From GWB2-37-7 sp942492835 (lineage in GTDB: Bacteria; Bacillota; Clostridia; Lutisporales; Lutisporaceae), in assembly GCA_942492835.1 (NCBI GenBank), contig OW818645.1, positions 1,860,001-1,924,000 on the forward strand: a DNA stretch of 64,000 bases. The letters are read 5' to 3'. The notes under the pieces were generated by a model. That model searched no databases. It was not told the DNA's origin and saw nothing but the letters and a program-made list of their open reading frames with translations. The position numbers and the translations under genes are program-made. Positions 55,178-64,000 of the stretch are shown here, one piece after another. Position 1 is the stretch's first letter. Every line of letters starts with the position of its first letter.

Positions 55178-56437
55178 TTAAAATACTGTTGTACACATGG
55201 GTTTATCTTTAGTTCTAAACAAGCTGTTCACAGTATCTGCATAACTTATGTCATTAATCTCACAAAGTCCAAGTTTCAAAAGAGCTTCAAAATTTACACA
55301 GCCCATAATCATAGCTGAGAAATCCGATATATCCATAGATATTTCAGCATCATAGTCTATGCCGCCTGTCACAGTAGGCTTTCCTGCTCTAAAATCCACT
55401 ACAAATGGTTTGCTGTTTTCCTCAACAAAGCTGTCCACAATGTTTAGCTTTAGCTTGATGTTTTGGTTATTGAAGTTGTAATCTTGAAGCTGTTCAAAGA
55501 AACCTACGGTATCAATAATCCTGTACATCAGTCCCACTCCCTGTAGGTTGCTCTGATGATATACCGAAGTAAAATTAGCCTCACTTTCATCTCTTGGATC
55601 CTTTAGTAGGTAGTGGAAGTACTCATCCTGTGTATTTATTATTATTCTATTTATCTGGTCAAACTGTATATGTAGGAAGTTCAGCAGTTGATTTAGCACT
55701 TCAACGTTTTGATAAATCAGCTCTTTTACAATTATATCGTATTTAAGTGGGTTCACCTCACTGGCTTTTTTGAAGAAGAAAGATATATAGCCTTCAATTT
55801 TATCTTCCTGCTTGTAGACTATGGTTTTTTTACCTGGTGCAACTATATTGGACATCTCAATATTTGTCCTATTTATCATACCATGAGTCTTGGAGACAAA
55901 TCGGTTATAACAGTCTATAAGCTGCTCCTGTTCTTGTTCCCTTAAGTAGTATATGCTTTTCCTGTTTTCAACGTTTGGCAAAGAGGCAGGCTTTATCCTG
56001 TAATGATTCATCTTAGTGCCAAAGCCAAAGCCCATTTGCTTATAAAAATCTGGTCTGAATGGGTACAGCATAGCCATGGAAAGCTTTTTCTGTCTATAGT
56101 AATCTATAAAGCAGCTTATAATGTCCTTTGCCACTCTTTCCTTCTTGTGTATAAGATCAACTGCTACAAAACCTACTCCACCAGTCTTCATTTCCACGCC
56201 ATTAAAATTCATAACTAAGTCTTGCAGCTGCATCCCCCCTACTAATTCGTCGTCTCTGTAGGCTCCATATACATTGATGGTTGGGTCTTCCTTTTGCAGC
56301 TTTATCATTCTTTGTGCCTGGTTTTGGAGATCTTCTTGAGTATGAATATTCATAAATGGATATGCTAATCCACCTATCTTTATAAATTCCTTTATACCCT
56401 CTTCATCTAGAATTTTGAATTCACTGTTTATTATCAT
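55178..56437 (-). CDS. GNAT acetyltransferase, Eis-like
   Basis: 419 residues. The first GNAT domain (~1-150) shows the acetyl-CoA region (VGFVAVDLIHKKERVAKDII) and MAMLYPFRPDFYKQMGFGFG. A second, degenerate GNAT domain and a C-terminal SCP2-like sterol-carrier region (from ~300, with VDFRAGKPTVTGG) complete the three-part layout of Eis proteins. Relatives acetylate aminoglycosides or lysine side chains; the substrate here is unknown. It lies next to an ArsR-type regulator gene on the same strand. The start follows GGAGGGGGTAATATT. Confidence 0.9.
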   Translation of the reverse strand: MIINSEFKILDEEGIKEFIKIGGLAYPFMNIHTQEDLQNQAQRMIKLQKEDPTINVYGAYRDDELVGGMQLQDLVMNFNGVEMKTGGVGFVAVDLIHKKERVAKDIISCFIDYYRQKKLSMAMLYPFRPDFYKQMGFGFGTKMNHYRIKPASLPNVENRKSIYYLREQEQEQLIDCYNRFVSKTHGMINRTNIEMSNIVAPGKKTIVYKQEDKIEGYISFFFKKASEVNPLKYDIIVKELIYQNVEVLNQLLNFLHIQFDQINRIIINTQDEYFHYLLKDPRDESEANFTSVYHQSNLQGVGLMYRIIDTVGFFEQLQDYNFNNQNIKLKLNIVDSFVEENSKPFVVDFRAGKPTVTGGIDYDAEISMDISDFSAMIMGCVNFEALLKLGLCEINDISYADTVNSLFRTKDKPMCTTVF

Positions 56438-56513
56438 AATATTACCCCCTCCAGCTCCTACGATTTATTTAAAGATAAAGGAAACGCAGAACTTATGTCC
56501 ACATTTCCCTTTA

Positions 56514-57539
56514 TTATTTCCCAAATAAATACTCCATACCCTCATCAAAGTGCTTCTTTATCTCCTGCTCGTTTGCTTCAAAGTATTTTATATTCTTGAT
56601 TCTTTTTTCTGTTATCAAATCAATGGACTTCAGTACCTCTATATGATGCGATATTGTGGCAGTTGTTAAATCCAACCTTTCTGCCAGCAGTTTTCCATAA
56701 GTTGGCTCTTTTATGATAGCTCTAAGTATCTCAAGCCGAGTCCTATCTGATATTATCTTAAATACTTGGGATATGTTATCTCCTATTTTGCCCACAGAGT
56801 CTTCTGATTGTTCCATTGCAAAAACCACCATTTGTGCGTCAGAACAGTAAACTCTTAGCTTATGAGGCGATATGAAATAAGATGGTATGAAGTAATACTC
56901 ACTAAAGTCGAATGTTCTCTTAAACTGCCTATCCATTATTTCTTGAGAAACATCCAAAGGAGTCTTATCCCTCAGCTTGCTATATATCTTTTGGTTTAGC
57001 TTACTATAATCTTCTTTAATAGAATTCAGTTTGTTTTTAAGTACTCTATTGTTCATTTCCTCTATAAGCTTTATGAGGTCTGCTTTGAACTGATGTGTGC
57101 TGTAAAAAAGCAACTCAAACCCTTTAATATTGTCGTTTACCAGAGATGGCTTTTCTTCTTCAAGCTTCTTTAAACTCTTTTTTTTGCATATTACTTCTTG
57201 TATCTGATTATAATCTAACTCTTCACCCAATATAGTATATATAAAATCTACATCATCGTATGTGTCCATTCGTTTTGTAAGAAGTGAAACATCATCAAAG
57301 GCTCTTTCTTTGATAATAAACTCAAATAGCTCCATTCCCTGCAATCTCATTCCTGATAGAACCTTAAGCATCTTCAAGCTTTCTGTAGAAAGATTACTTA
57401 AAAGCGCGCTCGAAAGCTTTTCTGAAAGCTTATGATCGCTTTTATTTGATAAATAGCGTATTGCTGCTGCCAACTCAATGGTTAATGAGTTTTTCACCTG
57501 TATTATCGGTGAGTTTTTATGTTCCATATCTAACGGCAT
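56514..57539 (-). CDS. ArsR-type transcriptional regulator with long N-terminal region
   Basis: 341 residues. The C-terminal ~95 residues are a winged helix of the ArsR family (VFKIISDRTRLEILRAI, GKLLAERLDLTTATISHHIE). The first ~240 residues are mostly helical and unlike the small metal-sensing ArsR proteins; they may sense a ligand or protein, as in the long ArsR relatives of Firmicutes. No metal-binding cysteine pair is seen. It precedes the Eis-like gene by 76 bases on the same strand, so it may control itself and that gene. A weak AAAGGGAAA/TTTCCTTT hairpin sits between them. Confidence 0.85.
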   Translation of the reverse strand: MPLDMEHKNSPIIQVKNSLTIELAAAIRYLSNKSDHKLSEKLSSALLSNLSTESLKMLKVLSGMRLQGMELFEFIIKERAFDDVSLLTKRMDTYDDVDFIYTILGEELDYNQIQEVICKKKSLKKLEEEKPSLVNDNIKGFELLFYSTHQFKADLIKLIEEMNNRVLKNKLNSIKEDYSKLNQKIYSKLRDKTPLDVSQEIMDRQFKRTFDFSEYYFIPSYFISPHKLRVYCSDAQMVVFAMEQSEDSVGKIGDNISQVFKIISDRTRLEILRAIIKEPTYGKLLAERLDLTTATISHHIEVLKSIDLITEKRIKNIKYFEANEQEIKKHFDEGMEYLFGK

Positions 57540-57660
57540 GATCTCACTCCTGCTTTGATTTTTGTGTAATATCTTTAAGAAATATTATATCATACGTACT
57601 TAATAATTGATATTATGGCTAATATAAAAGACTTGAAGCTTGTCAACACAGAGCATTATT

Positions 57661-58899
57661 CTATGTTTGTTTATTATTCTTATGTTTGTACATTTCCATG
57701 TCTGCTTTTGCAATTAGCCTTTCTATTTTTGGCTGCTCTTCAAAATCGTAGGCTATTAGTCCATAGCTTAAACTAAGCTTATAAGGCTTTTCCTTCTTTG
57801 CATTGATTTCATCCAACGCCTTCTCAATCCTGCTAAGCACCTGCTCACCCTTTTCCATATCGCACTCGGGCAGCACTAGCAAGAATTCATCTCCACCCAG
57901 TCTGCAGAGTCCATCTGACTCCCTGATTATTCCCTTAAGTACATTTGTGATAAGCAGTATATAATCGTCACCCTCCTGATGTCCATATGTATCATTAACT
58001 AATTTTAGTCCATCCATATCTATATATCCAATTATTAAATCCCATTCATTGCGCTTGCAGAGCTGAATTTGCTTCTCAAGCACTATTATGCCTGCTCTTC
58101 TGTTTAGAGCACCTGTAAGTATGTCCGTGGTAGCATATAGCTGAAGCTTCTTTTGTGCATCCTTTATTTCAGTTATGTCTCGCACTACCTCTACCTTTGC
58201 CAGCATATTTCCACTATCGTCTTGTATACTGGAGCTTGATACTAGGGATGGAAACTCGCTGCCATCCTTTTTAACATGATAAATCTCGTTCATGTATAAG
58301 CCTTCATCAGTACCGTTGCAATCCCTATGTAACTCATGACAAAGGTCAATGCACTTACTTAACATGCAATAGCTTTTTCCAATTACTTCTTCCTCACTAA
58401 AGCCAAAGGTCTCAGTAAAAGCTTTATTTACAAATATTATATTATCGTCTATATCTGTGATATAGACACTGTCTCCAATACTCATAAGCGCATGTGAAAG
58501 TATTTTAAGCTGCTTTTGGCTTTGGATTCGCTCTATTGCTTTTTCTATAGTTATAGGTAGTACCTTAAGATAATTGCCCTCGTTGTCTTTTACCAGATAA
58601 TCGCAGGCACCCTCATGCATAGCTCTTACAGCTATTTCTTCATTGCCCACTCCAGTGGTGATAATTATAGGTGTTTCTTTCAGTAGCTTCATAATATCAA
58701 AGGCAGTTCCATCTCCTAGCATATAATCCGTAATAACCAAATCAAAGCTATCACTTTCTACAGCCGCAGTCGCCTCCTCTGCTGAACCCGCTATCATGTA
58801 CTCATAGTCAAGCTCACCTCTTCTGACCATCTTTTTAAAAGCCATTTGATCAATGATATCATCTTCTACCAATAATATCTTATAGCCTTTATCTTTCAT
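57661..58899 (-). CDS. Receiver-PAS-GGDEF diguanylate cyclase
   Basis: 412 residues. Receiver domain (1-125) with the acidic pair ED and phospho-acceptor D in LVITDYMLGDG; PAS domain (~135-250) with FVNKAFTETFGFSEEEVIGK; GGDEF domain (~260-410) with the intact active site RLGGDEF. It should make cyclic di-GMP when phosphorylated. An EAL domain is absent. It follows the single-domain receiver gene by 21 bases and the histidine kinase by ~500 bases, so the three form a phosphorelay operon. The start follows GGGGGGATATT. Confidence 0.93.
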   Translation of the reverse strand: MKDKGYKILLVEDDIIDQMAFKKMVRRGELDYEYMIAGSAEEATAAVESDSFDLVITDYMLGDGTAFDIMKLLKETPIIITTGVGNEEIAVRAMHEGACDYLVKDNEGNYLKVLPITIEKAIERIQSQKQLKILSHALMSIGDSVYITDIDDNIIFVNKAFTETFGFSEEEVIGKSYCMLSKCIDLCHELHRDCNGTDEGLYMNEIYHVKKDGSEFPSLVSSSSIQDDSGNMLAKVEVVRDITEIKDAQKKLQLYATTDILTGALNRRAGIIVLEKQIQLCKRNEWDLIIGYIDMDGLKLVNDTYGHQEGDDYILLITNVLKGIIRESDGLCRLGGDEFLLVLPECDMEKGEQVLSRIEKALDEINAKKEKPYKLSLSYGLIAYDFEEQPKIERLIAKADMEMYKHKNNKQT

Positions 58900-58920
58900 A
58901 ATATCCCCCCGCCAAAGTTT

Positions 58921-59337
58921 TTAACATATTGGCATATCACTGCATGTCCAATATTTATCTATTGCCTTCATCACTTCAATAAATTCACTATATATAACAG
59001 GCTTCGTAATATAGCCTGCAACACTTGATTTAAAGCTTTCTATCCTATCCTTTTCCTGAGAAGAGGTGGTAAGCACTATCACAGGTATTATCTTGTGCTT
59101 GTCACTCATCTTTACTAGCTGTAAAAATTCAATGCCATTCATTCTTGGCATATTTAAATCTAGTAGAATTATACTTGGTCGCTCATTTTGAGGATTATCG
59201 AGATATTCCAAAGCTTCTTCACCGTTTCCTGTTACAATAATATTGTTTTGCAGATTTATCTCCCGAAAAGCTCTTTTTATTGTCAACACATCTATATAAT
59301 CATCTTCTACCAGAAGTACAGGTTTTCTACTTTTCAT
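58921..59337 (-). CDS. Single-domain response regulator (Rcp1-like)
   Basis: 138 residues, a lone receiver: VEDD acidic pocket, phospho-acceptor D in ILLDLNMPRMNG, VLTTSS and the conserved Lys in GYITKP. This type (PRMNGIEFLQ, NNIIVTGNGEEALEYLD) usually pairs with bacteriophytochrome-like kinases such as the neighbouring one. The start at ATG 59337 follows AAAGGG by nine bases; an upstream open frame reaches into the kinase gene but has no start site. Confidence 0.9.
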   Translation of the reverse strand: MKSRKPVLLVEDDYIDVLTIKRAFREINLQNNIIVTGNGEEALEYLDNPQNERPSIILLDLNMPRMNGIEFLQLVKMSDKHKIIPVIVLTTSSQEKDRIESFKSSVAGYITKPVIYSEFIEVMKAIDKYWTCSDMPIC

Positions 59338-59407
59338 CTTGTTCATCCCTTTATCAATATTTTTTATTCTTTGTGTAATATATCCAAAATATAAGTATTG
59401 AAGTATT

Positions 59408-61390
59408 CTATGGATTTTTCGGTATTGTGAAGTAGAAGGTCGTTCCCTTTCCGACTTCTGATTCCAGCCATATATTACCACCATTTGCTTCTATAATCTT
59501 TTTTACTATAGAAAGTCCTACTCCGGTACTCTCAAACTTATCTCTAGGCTGCAGAGTCTGGAATATCATAAATATTTTGTCAAAATACTTTTCGCTAATT
59601 CCTGCGCCGTTATCAGTTACACTAAGCTTCCAATAATCTCCTGTATCCTCATAGTCTATGATGATGTATCCTTCTGGCTTATCCATAAACTTAATTGAAT
59701 TGCTAATAAGGTTTTGAAAGATCTGCACCATATTTATTATTTCACCCTTAACCACAGGTAATGCTTCTATCTTTATATGTATGTTTGGTGGTGGAGAAAT
59801 CAGCTCTATCACTTCGCTGACCACCTTGTTCAAATTAACATCTACATAGTTTTCCTTTACCCTTGTAACTCTTGAGTATTGTAGTATTCCATCTATAAAG
59901 TTTTTCAACCGCTCTACACGGTTTTCCATTAGGTTTATGATATCTATGCCTTCCTTGTCCAACTTGTCCTTATAATCAGTAACCAGCCAATTAGCAAGTG
60001 AGCCTATACCCCTTAGAGGAGCTTTTAGATCATGGGATACAATGTATGCGAAATTATCCAGCTCCTTGTTTGTTTCCTCCAGCTTTTTAACTAGCTGAAG
60101 CTGTTTCTCTTCATTTTCCTTCTGCTGTGTAATATCCTCTATCATGGCTATTATGAACTGAAAGTCCTGTCCTACATTCTGTATATATGACATTTTTACA
60201 TTTGTCCAAATCACCTTTCCATCCTTGCGTATATACCTTTTCTCTATTTTATAACCTTCTATATTGCCCTCAATCAGGTCATTATAAAGCTTGATATCGT
60301 TTTCTGCATCATCAATGTATGTAATATTGCTAATACCGATATTTTTTATTTCGCTGGCATTATAACCTAAAATACGCTCTAGAGCAGGGTTAGCCTCAAT
60401 AACCGCACCTTTTATGTTAAGTAATGCAATACCAATAGGTGAGCCTTCAAATATTGATCTGGACCAAGCCTTGCTCTTTCGCAGTAGCTTTTCTATCATA
60501 TGCAGGTCATCTATATCACTCTTAAATTTCTCATTGTTTTTGGATATTTCATAGTTTTTCTCCAGCAACTCATTTTTCATCCTGTCAAATTCATAGTATA
60601 TTGAGTCAACAGGATTATGCAAGGTGTTTTGAATTACAGCCTTATAAATGCAGAAAAAAGCTATGAACTTCAATATATGAGCCCAAATGCAAAAGTCACC
60701 GTTCATACCATTATCCATTATTAGTAGAATATCTATGGCTACAAAGGATAGTAATGCAAGCAGCATGTATTTGTATACTCTATAATTGGAATTCTTTCTA
60801 TTTACTAGTAACATAATTAATGCTGATATAAAAAGTATTAAAACGAGAAGCTCTATATGCTGAAATGTCTCAGTTGTGCAAAGAATATTTGTATATTGCT
60901 TCAAGCTGCTGCCTAAGTATAAAAGTGTCCCTATTAATATAACTGTTATAAAGGAATATACTGTTATGCATAAAGTAGTATTCAGTTTTCTTTTATAAAA
61001 TAGAACTGAAGCCGATAATGAAATACTCTGAATTAATCTTGAGATAATGCTTAGCATCGGTGTAATGTTCAGACTTCCCATGCCAAGTATGTCAATACCT
61101 ATATAATTGAGTAAATGTAAAAACTCAAATATAGATGCAAAGCAAAAAGCTATTCCTAGAAATGTAAGATAACTATTACGAGATAGTGCATATGTATTTA
61201 ATACCACAACAAATGCTGAAAATCCAATTATAACTGTAAAAAGTTCTGCCAAGGTATGGAAGGTAGGATTACTACAGCTTCCAAATGATACTGCCAATAC
61301 TATTATCACTGTCCAAATCAGGGTATTGCCAAGAAAACGTAGCAGCTTATTGCACTGTAATGCTTTTTGCTTAATATTTAATCTAATCAA
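59408..61390 (-). CDS. Membrane histidine kinase (MASE3-like - PAS - HisKA - HATPase)
   Basis: About 660 residues. Seven to eight membrane helices at the N-terminus (~20-260) have the MASE3 pattern (HTLAELFTVIIGFSAFVVVL, FLGIAFCFASIFEFLHLLNY). A PAS domain with PAC tail (~305-430) follows, then a HisKA region with SHDLKAPLRGIGSLANWL and an HATPase domain (NLISNSIKFMD, DNGAGISEKYFDKIF, GVGLSIVKKI). The start is probably TTG 61390, eight bases after GAGGGTGG; another TTG at 61408 is in frame. It is first of three signalling genes and should phosphorylate the receivers behind it. The signal sensed is unknown. Confidence 0.9.
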   Translation of the reverse strand: MIRLNIKQKALQCNKLLRFLGNTLIWTVIIVLAVSFGSCSNPTFHTLAELFTVIIGFSAFVVVLNTYALSRNSYLTFLGIAFCFASIFEFLHLLNYIGIDILGMGSLNITPMLSIISRLIQSISLSASVLFYKRKLNTTLCITVYSFITVILIGTLLYLGSSLKQYTNILCTTETFQHIELLVLILFISALIMLLVNRKNSNYRVYKYMLLALLSFVAIDILLIMDNGMNGDFCIWAHILKFIAFFCIYKAVIQNTLHNPVDSIYYEFDRMKNELLEKNYEISKNNEKFKSDIDDLHMIEKLLRKSKAWSRSIFEGSPIGIALLNIKGAVIEANPALERILGYNASEIKNIGISNITYIDDAENDIKLYNDLIEGNIEGYKIEKRYIRKDGKVIWTNVKMSYIQNVGQDFQFIIAMIEDITQQKENEEKQLQLVKKLEETNKELDNFAYIVSHDLKAPLRGIGSLANWLVTDYKDKLDKEGIDIINLMENRVERLKNFIDGILQYSRVTRVKENYVDVNLNKVVSEVIELISPPPNIHIKIEALPVVKGEIINMVQIFQNLISNSIKFMDKPEGYIIIDYEDTGDYWKLSVTDNGAGISEKYFDKIFMIFQTLQPRDKFESTGVGLSIVKKIIEANGGNIWLESEVGKGTTFYFTIPKNP

Positions 61391-61667
61391 TAATCTGACC
61401 ACCCTCAAAAATTCTACACTATACTTCCTCTACTTCTAGTATTAATCATTTAATATCATTTCTATTTTATTATACTACAAACTTTTTAAAGTAAGTATAT
61501 TTTATTAACATATATGCTAATAACTTTGCAATATTCTTATATTTAGAATTTATGTAATAAACTAATTACTTTTGCAAATACTTAATATGATTACTTATAT
61601 TGAATGCACAAAATAATCAACAAAAAATATATTGAAAGGAAGGTGACCCCTGTATATCAGGTATCAT

Positions 61668-62189
61668 ATGGAAGAATATAAGGTTGATAAAGAAAAACTA
61701 AAAAAGCTTGGAGATTATATTGAAGGTTTAGATTATGCCGAGGGTGAGCTTATCAATATACTTAGAGAAGCACAGGAGATGTTTGGATTTCTACATATGG
61801 ATATTCAGCTTTTTATTGCTAGAAAACTTGGTATTCCTGCTGCTAAAGTATATGGAGTTGCTACATTTTATTCCTATTTCACCATGACTCCAAAGGGCAA
61901 ACATGTAATCAGCGTTTGTCTGGGTACAGCTTGTTTTGTAAAGGGTGCTGATAAACTAGTTGAGGAATTCAGGAAGCAGCTTAACATCAAGGAGGGAACT
62001 TTATCAGAGGATGGTATGTTCACTTTAGACAGCGTTCGATGTGTAGGTGCATGCGGCTTAGCTCCTGTAGTAATTGTAGACGGTAAAATTCATGGCAGAG
62101 TTAAGCCAGAGGATATTTCTGCAATTATTAAGGAGGTCAATGAAGGTGAACCAAGCAAACAAATGCTTATTAAGCAAAACGCTCAGTAG
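61668..62189 (+). CDS. hydC: HydC/NuoE-type [2Fe-2S] subunit
   Basis: 173 residues. Thioredoxin-like [2Fe-2S] protein of the 24 kDa NuoE family, with GVATFYSYF, cluster cysteines in CLGTACFVKGA and CVGACGLAP, and the N-terminal helical lead typical of HydC/HymA. It transfers electrons within an NAD-linked iron hydrogenase or related bifurcating complex. ATG 61668 has only a weak AGG upstream. A strong GGAAGGTGA stands 27 bases before it, well placed for an in-frame CTG at 61650, so a non-standard start is possible. The gene heads the operon on the plus strand, divergent from the kinase gene. Confidence 0.92.
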   Translation: MEEYKVDKEKLKKLGDYIEGLDYAEGELINILREAQEMFGFLHMDIQLFIARKLGIPAAKVYGVATFYSYFTMTPKGKHVISVCLGTACFVKGADKLVEEFRKQLNIKEGTLSEDGMFTLDSVRCVGACGLAPVVIVDGKIHGRVKPEDISAIIKEVNEGEPSKQMLIKQNAQ

Positions 62190-62236
62190 ATAGAACGCAC
62201 AAATTAATTATCAACAAAACGGGATGGAGGTTAATT

Positions 62237-62623
62237 ATGTCAGCAATAAAATCACTTGATGAATTGAAAGCCTTAAGAGATAAGTATCTAAGCAGCGTAG
62301 ATATGAGGAGCAATACTAATGAAGTAAGTAAAATCCGAATATCTGTTGGTATGGCAACCTGTGGTATTGCTTCCGGCTCAAGAGAAACCATTAATGCAAT
62401 AGTTGATGAAGTAAGGATTTTGGGTCTTAGCAACGTTTCAGTAATTCAGACAGGTTGTTTGGGATACTGCTATGCAGAACCAGTAGTAGAGATAAGGATG
62501 CCCGACAAAGAGCCTGTGCTTTATGGAAATGTTGATAGCAAAAACGCAAGAGAAATTGTAAACAGACATGTTAAAAATGGCGAGGTAATAACCGACTTAG
62601 TCATAGAAAGGTCAAGGTGTTAG
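62237..62623 (+). CDS. Thioredoxin-like [2Fe-2S] ferredoxin protein
   Basis: 128 residues. A helical lead (~1-30) and a thioredoxin-like [2Fe-2S] domain with MATCGIASG and QTGCLGYCYAEP, four cysteines. Such small proteins sit between hydC and hydB in many Clostridia and are thought to be an extra electron-transfer subunit. It lies 47 bases after hydC with GGGATGGAGG upstream, and hydB starts one base beyond its stop codon. Confidence 0.88.
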   Translation: MSAIKSLDELKALRDKYLSSVDMRSNTNEVSKIRISVGMATCGIASGSRETINAIVDEVRILGLSNVSVIQTGCLGYCYAEPVVEIRMPDKEPVLYGNVDSKNAREIVNRHVKNGEVITDLVIERSRC

Positions 62624-62624
62624 T

Positions 62625-64000
62625 ATGAGCGGCTACAGAATGGATATACTAGTCTGCGGCGGCACAGGCTGTCAGGCCTCAAACAGTATGCATGTCATAG
62701 ATACCTTGAATAGAGAGATAAAGACAGCAGGATTAGAAAAGGAGATAAATATCGTTACTACAGGCTGCTTTGGTTTCTGCGAGCAGGGACCCATAGTAAA
62801 AATACAGCCTGACAATGTGTTTTACGTCAAAGTAACTCCTGAGAGTGCAGTGACCATAGTTCGAGAGCATATTATAAAGGGAAGAGTCGTTGAGGAGCTT
62901 CTGTTTGAAGAGCCAAAAACCAAAAAAAGACTTGGAGAACATGGTGATATGCCCTTCTATAAGAAACAGGAAAGAATTGCACTCAGAAACTGTGGTCTAA
63001 TAGATCCTGAGAATATTAATGAGTATATAGCTGTAGATGGCTATCAGGCATTAGGCAACGCCTTAACCATGATGACCCCAGAGCAGGTAATAGATGAAAT
63101 AAAGAGAAGCGGTCTAAGAGGTAGAGGTGGCGGCGGCTTCCCTACTGGTATTAAGTGGGAGCTTACTAGAAAAAGTAAAGCAGACAGAAAGTTTATAATC
63201 TGTAATGCTGACGAAGGTGATCCAGGTGCTTTCATGGACAGAAGTATACTAGAGGGTGATCCTCATAGCGTACTTGAAGCTATGGCTATTGCGGGTTATG
63301 CTATCGGTGCCGACAGTGGCTTCATATACATAAGAGCTGAGTACCCTTTGGCTATAAATAGGCTGAAAATTGCTGTTTCACAAGCCTATGACATGGGCTT
63401 ATTGGGTAAAAATATTTTGAGTACCGACTTCTCCTTTGATATACATCTAAAATATGGGGCAGGTGCTTTTGTATGCGGCGAAGAAACTGCTCTCATAAAC
63501 TCCATTGAAGGAGGTAGAGGAGAGCCAACTGTTAAGCCTCCTTTCCCAGCTGAAGTAGGACTTTGGAAGAAGCCAACCAACATTAACAATGTAGAAACCT
63601 TTGCAAACATATGTCCTATCCTGTTAAAAGGTTCAGATTGGTTTTCTTCTATAGGCACAGAAAAAAGCAAGGGAACAAAGGTGTTTGCACTTGCGGGTAA
63701 GGTAAACAACGTCGGACTCGTTGAAGTTCCAATGGGAACTACCCTCCGGAGTATAGTCTTTGACCTGGGCGGTGGCATAAAGAATAATAGAAAATTTAAG
63801 TCTGTGCAGACAGGTGGCCCTTCTGGAGGCTGCATTACTGAAGAAAATCTCGATATACCTATTGATTATGACTCACTGACAAATATAGGCTCCATGATGG
63901 GCTCTGGCGGGATGATAGTATTAGACGAAGACGACTGCATGGTAAATATCGCAAAATTCTATCTGGAGTTTACCGTTGATGAGTCCTGCGGTAGATGTAC
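62625..64000 (+). CDS. hydB: HydB/NuoF-type NADH-binding flavoprotein, 3' end missing
   Basis: The first 458 residues of a NuoF-family subunit. An N-terminal [2Fe-2S] domain (VCGGTGCQAS, TGCFGFCEQGP) is fused to the FMN/NADH-binding domain (GLRGRGGGGFPTGIKW, CNADEGDPGAFMDR, GAGAFVCGEETALI). The beginning of the [4Fe-4S] motif (ESCGRCT) is reached at the window edge. By family it oxidises or reduces NAD(H) at FMN in an electron-bifurcating hydrogenase or formate dehydrogenase. The catalytic subunit (hydA) should follow outside. The start ATG 62625 follows AAGGTG by a short spacer and is coupled to the preceding gene. Confidence 0.95.
   Translation, partial: MSGYRMDILVCGGTGCQASNSMHVIDTLNREIKTAGLEKEINIVTTGCFGFCEQGPIVKIQPDNVFYVKVTPESAVTIVREHIIKGRVVEELLFEEPKTKKRLGEHGDMPFYKKQERIALRNCGLIDPENINEYIAVDGYQALGNALTMMTPEQVIDEIKRSGLRGRGGGGFPTGIKWELTRKSKADRKFIICNADEGDPGAFMDRSILEGDPHSVLEAMAIAGYAIGADSGFIYIRAEYPLAINRLKIAVSQAYDMGLLGKNILSTDFSFDIHLKYGAGAFVCGEETALINSIEGGRGEPTVKPPFPAEVGLWKKPTNINNVETFANICPILLKGSDWFSSIGTEKSKGTKVFALAGKVNNVGLVEVPMGTTLRSIVFDLGGGIKNNRKFKSVQTGGPSGGCITEENLDIPIDYDSLTNIGSMMGSGGMIVLDEDDCMVNIAKFYLEFTVDESCGRC

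Noticed and set aside
62733..63835. Minus-strand frames opposite hydB
   Set aside because: Shadows of a clear NuoF-type gene.

Overview
The window is AT-rich DNA from a low-GC Gram-positive anaerobe, most likely a member of the Clostridia. The evidence is an electron-bifurcating-hydrogenase type hydC/hydB locus, a SigV/RsiV pair, clostridial-style OPT and Opp transporters, strong GGAGG ribosome binding sites with frequent TTG/GTG starts, and a group II intron. The species cannot be named from the sequence.

Left third (1-31.5 kb): a biosynthetic gene cluster, all on the minus strand. It is headed by a clear promoter (31510-31538) and a B12-binding radical SAM enzyme. A single 7,247-residue hybrid NRPS/PKS follows, with domain order A(with an E1/ThiF-like domain inserted)-T / C-FkbH-T / KS-T / C-A-T (Asp code) / C-A-T (Gly-like code) / C-A-T (unassigned code) / C-A-T (exact Orn code) / TE. 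Directly behind it is a membrane-anchored serine peptidase with the architecture of ClbP, the colibactin prodrug peptidase. Further left are galU with its own promoter, an IS21-type transposase remnant, a chorismate mutase/DAHP synthase fusion, and the start of a second NRPS (C-A with a Ser code) that runs off the window. The KS has no cis AT, and no PPTase, AT or exporter is seen, so the cluster continues to the left or relies on genes elsewhere.

Middle (31.6-49.6 kb): a boundary zone with a shrunken group II intron copy inserted just behind the [4Fe-4S] tail of a lost aldo/keto reductase. Then come two tandem secreted subtilases (the first has lost its catalytic serine), an autoregulated sigV-rsiV pair, an OPT transporter overlapping a PqqD-like gene, a possible PBECR4-type nuclease, and a tightly coupled three-gene operon (PD-(D/E)XK-like nuclease, Hanks-type kinase, unrecognised protein). 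The operon is flanked by dispersed repeats and a full-length group II intron with its reverse transcriptase. A secreted coiled-coil protein, a tiny membrane protein and tRNA-Ser(GGA) close the region.

Right (49.9-64 kb): ordinary chromosome. An AI-2E family transporter, an oppBCDF operon without a binding protein, an Eis-like acetyltransferase, an ArsR-type regulator, a signalling operon (MASE3-like histidine kinase, single-domain receiver, REC-PAS-GGDEF cyclase), and on the plus strand the beginning of a hydC / 2Fe-2S protein / hydB operon that is cut by the window edge.

The strongest candidates for something undescribed are the E1-like domain buried inside an NRPS adenylation domain together with the FkbH/KS core of the same polypeptide, and the nuclease-kinase-unknown operon at 42.8-45.5 kb, which has the look of a defence cassette.
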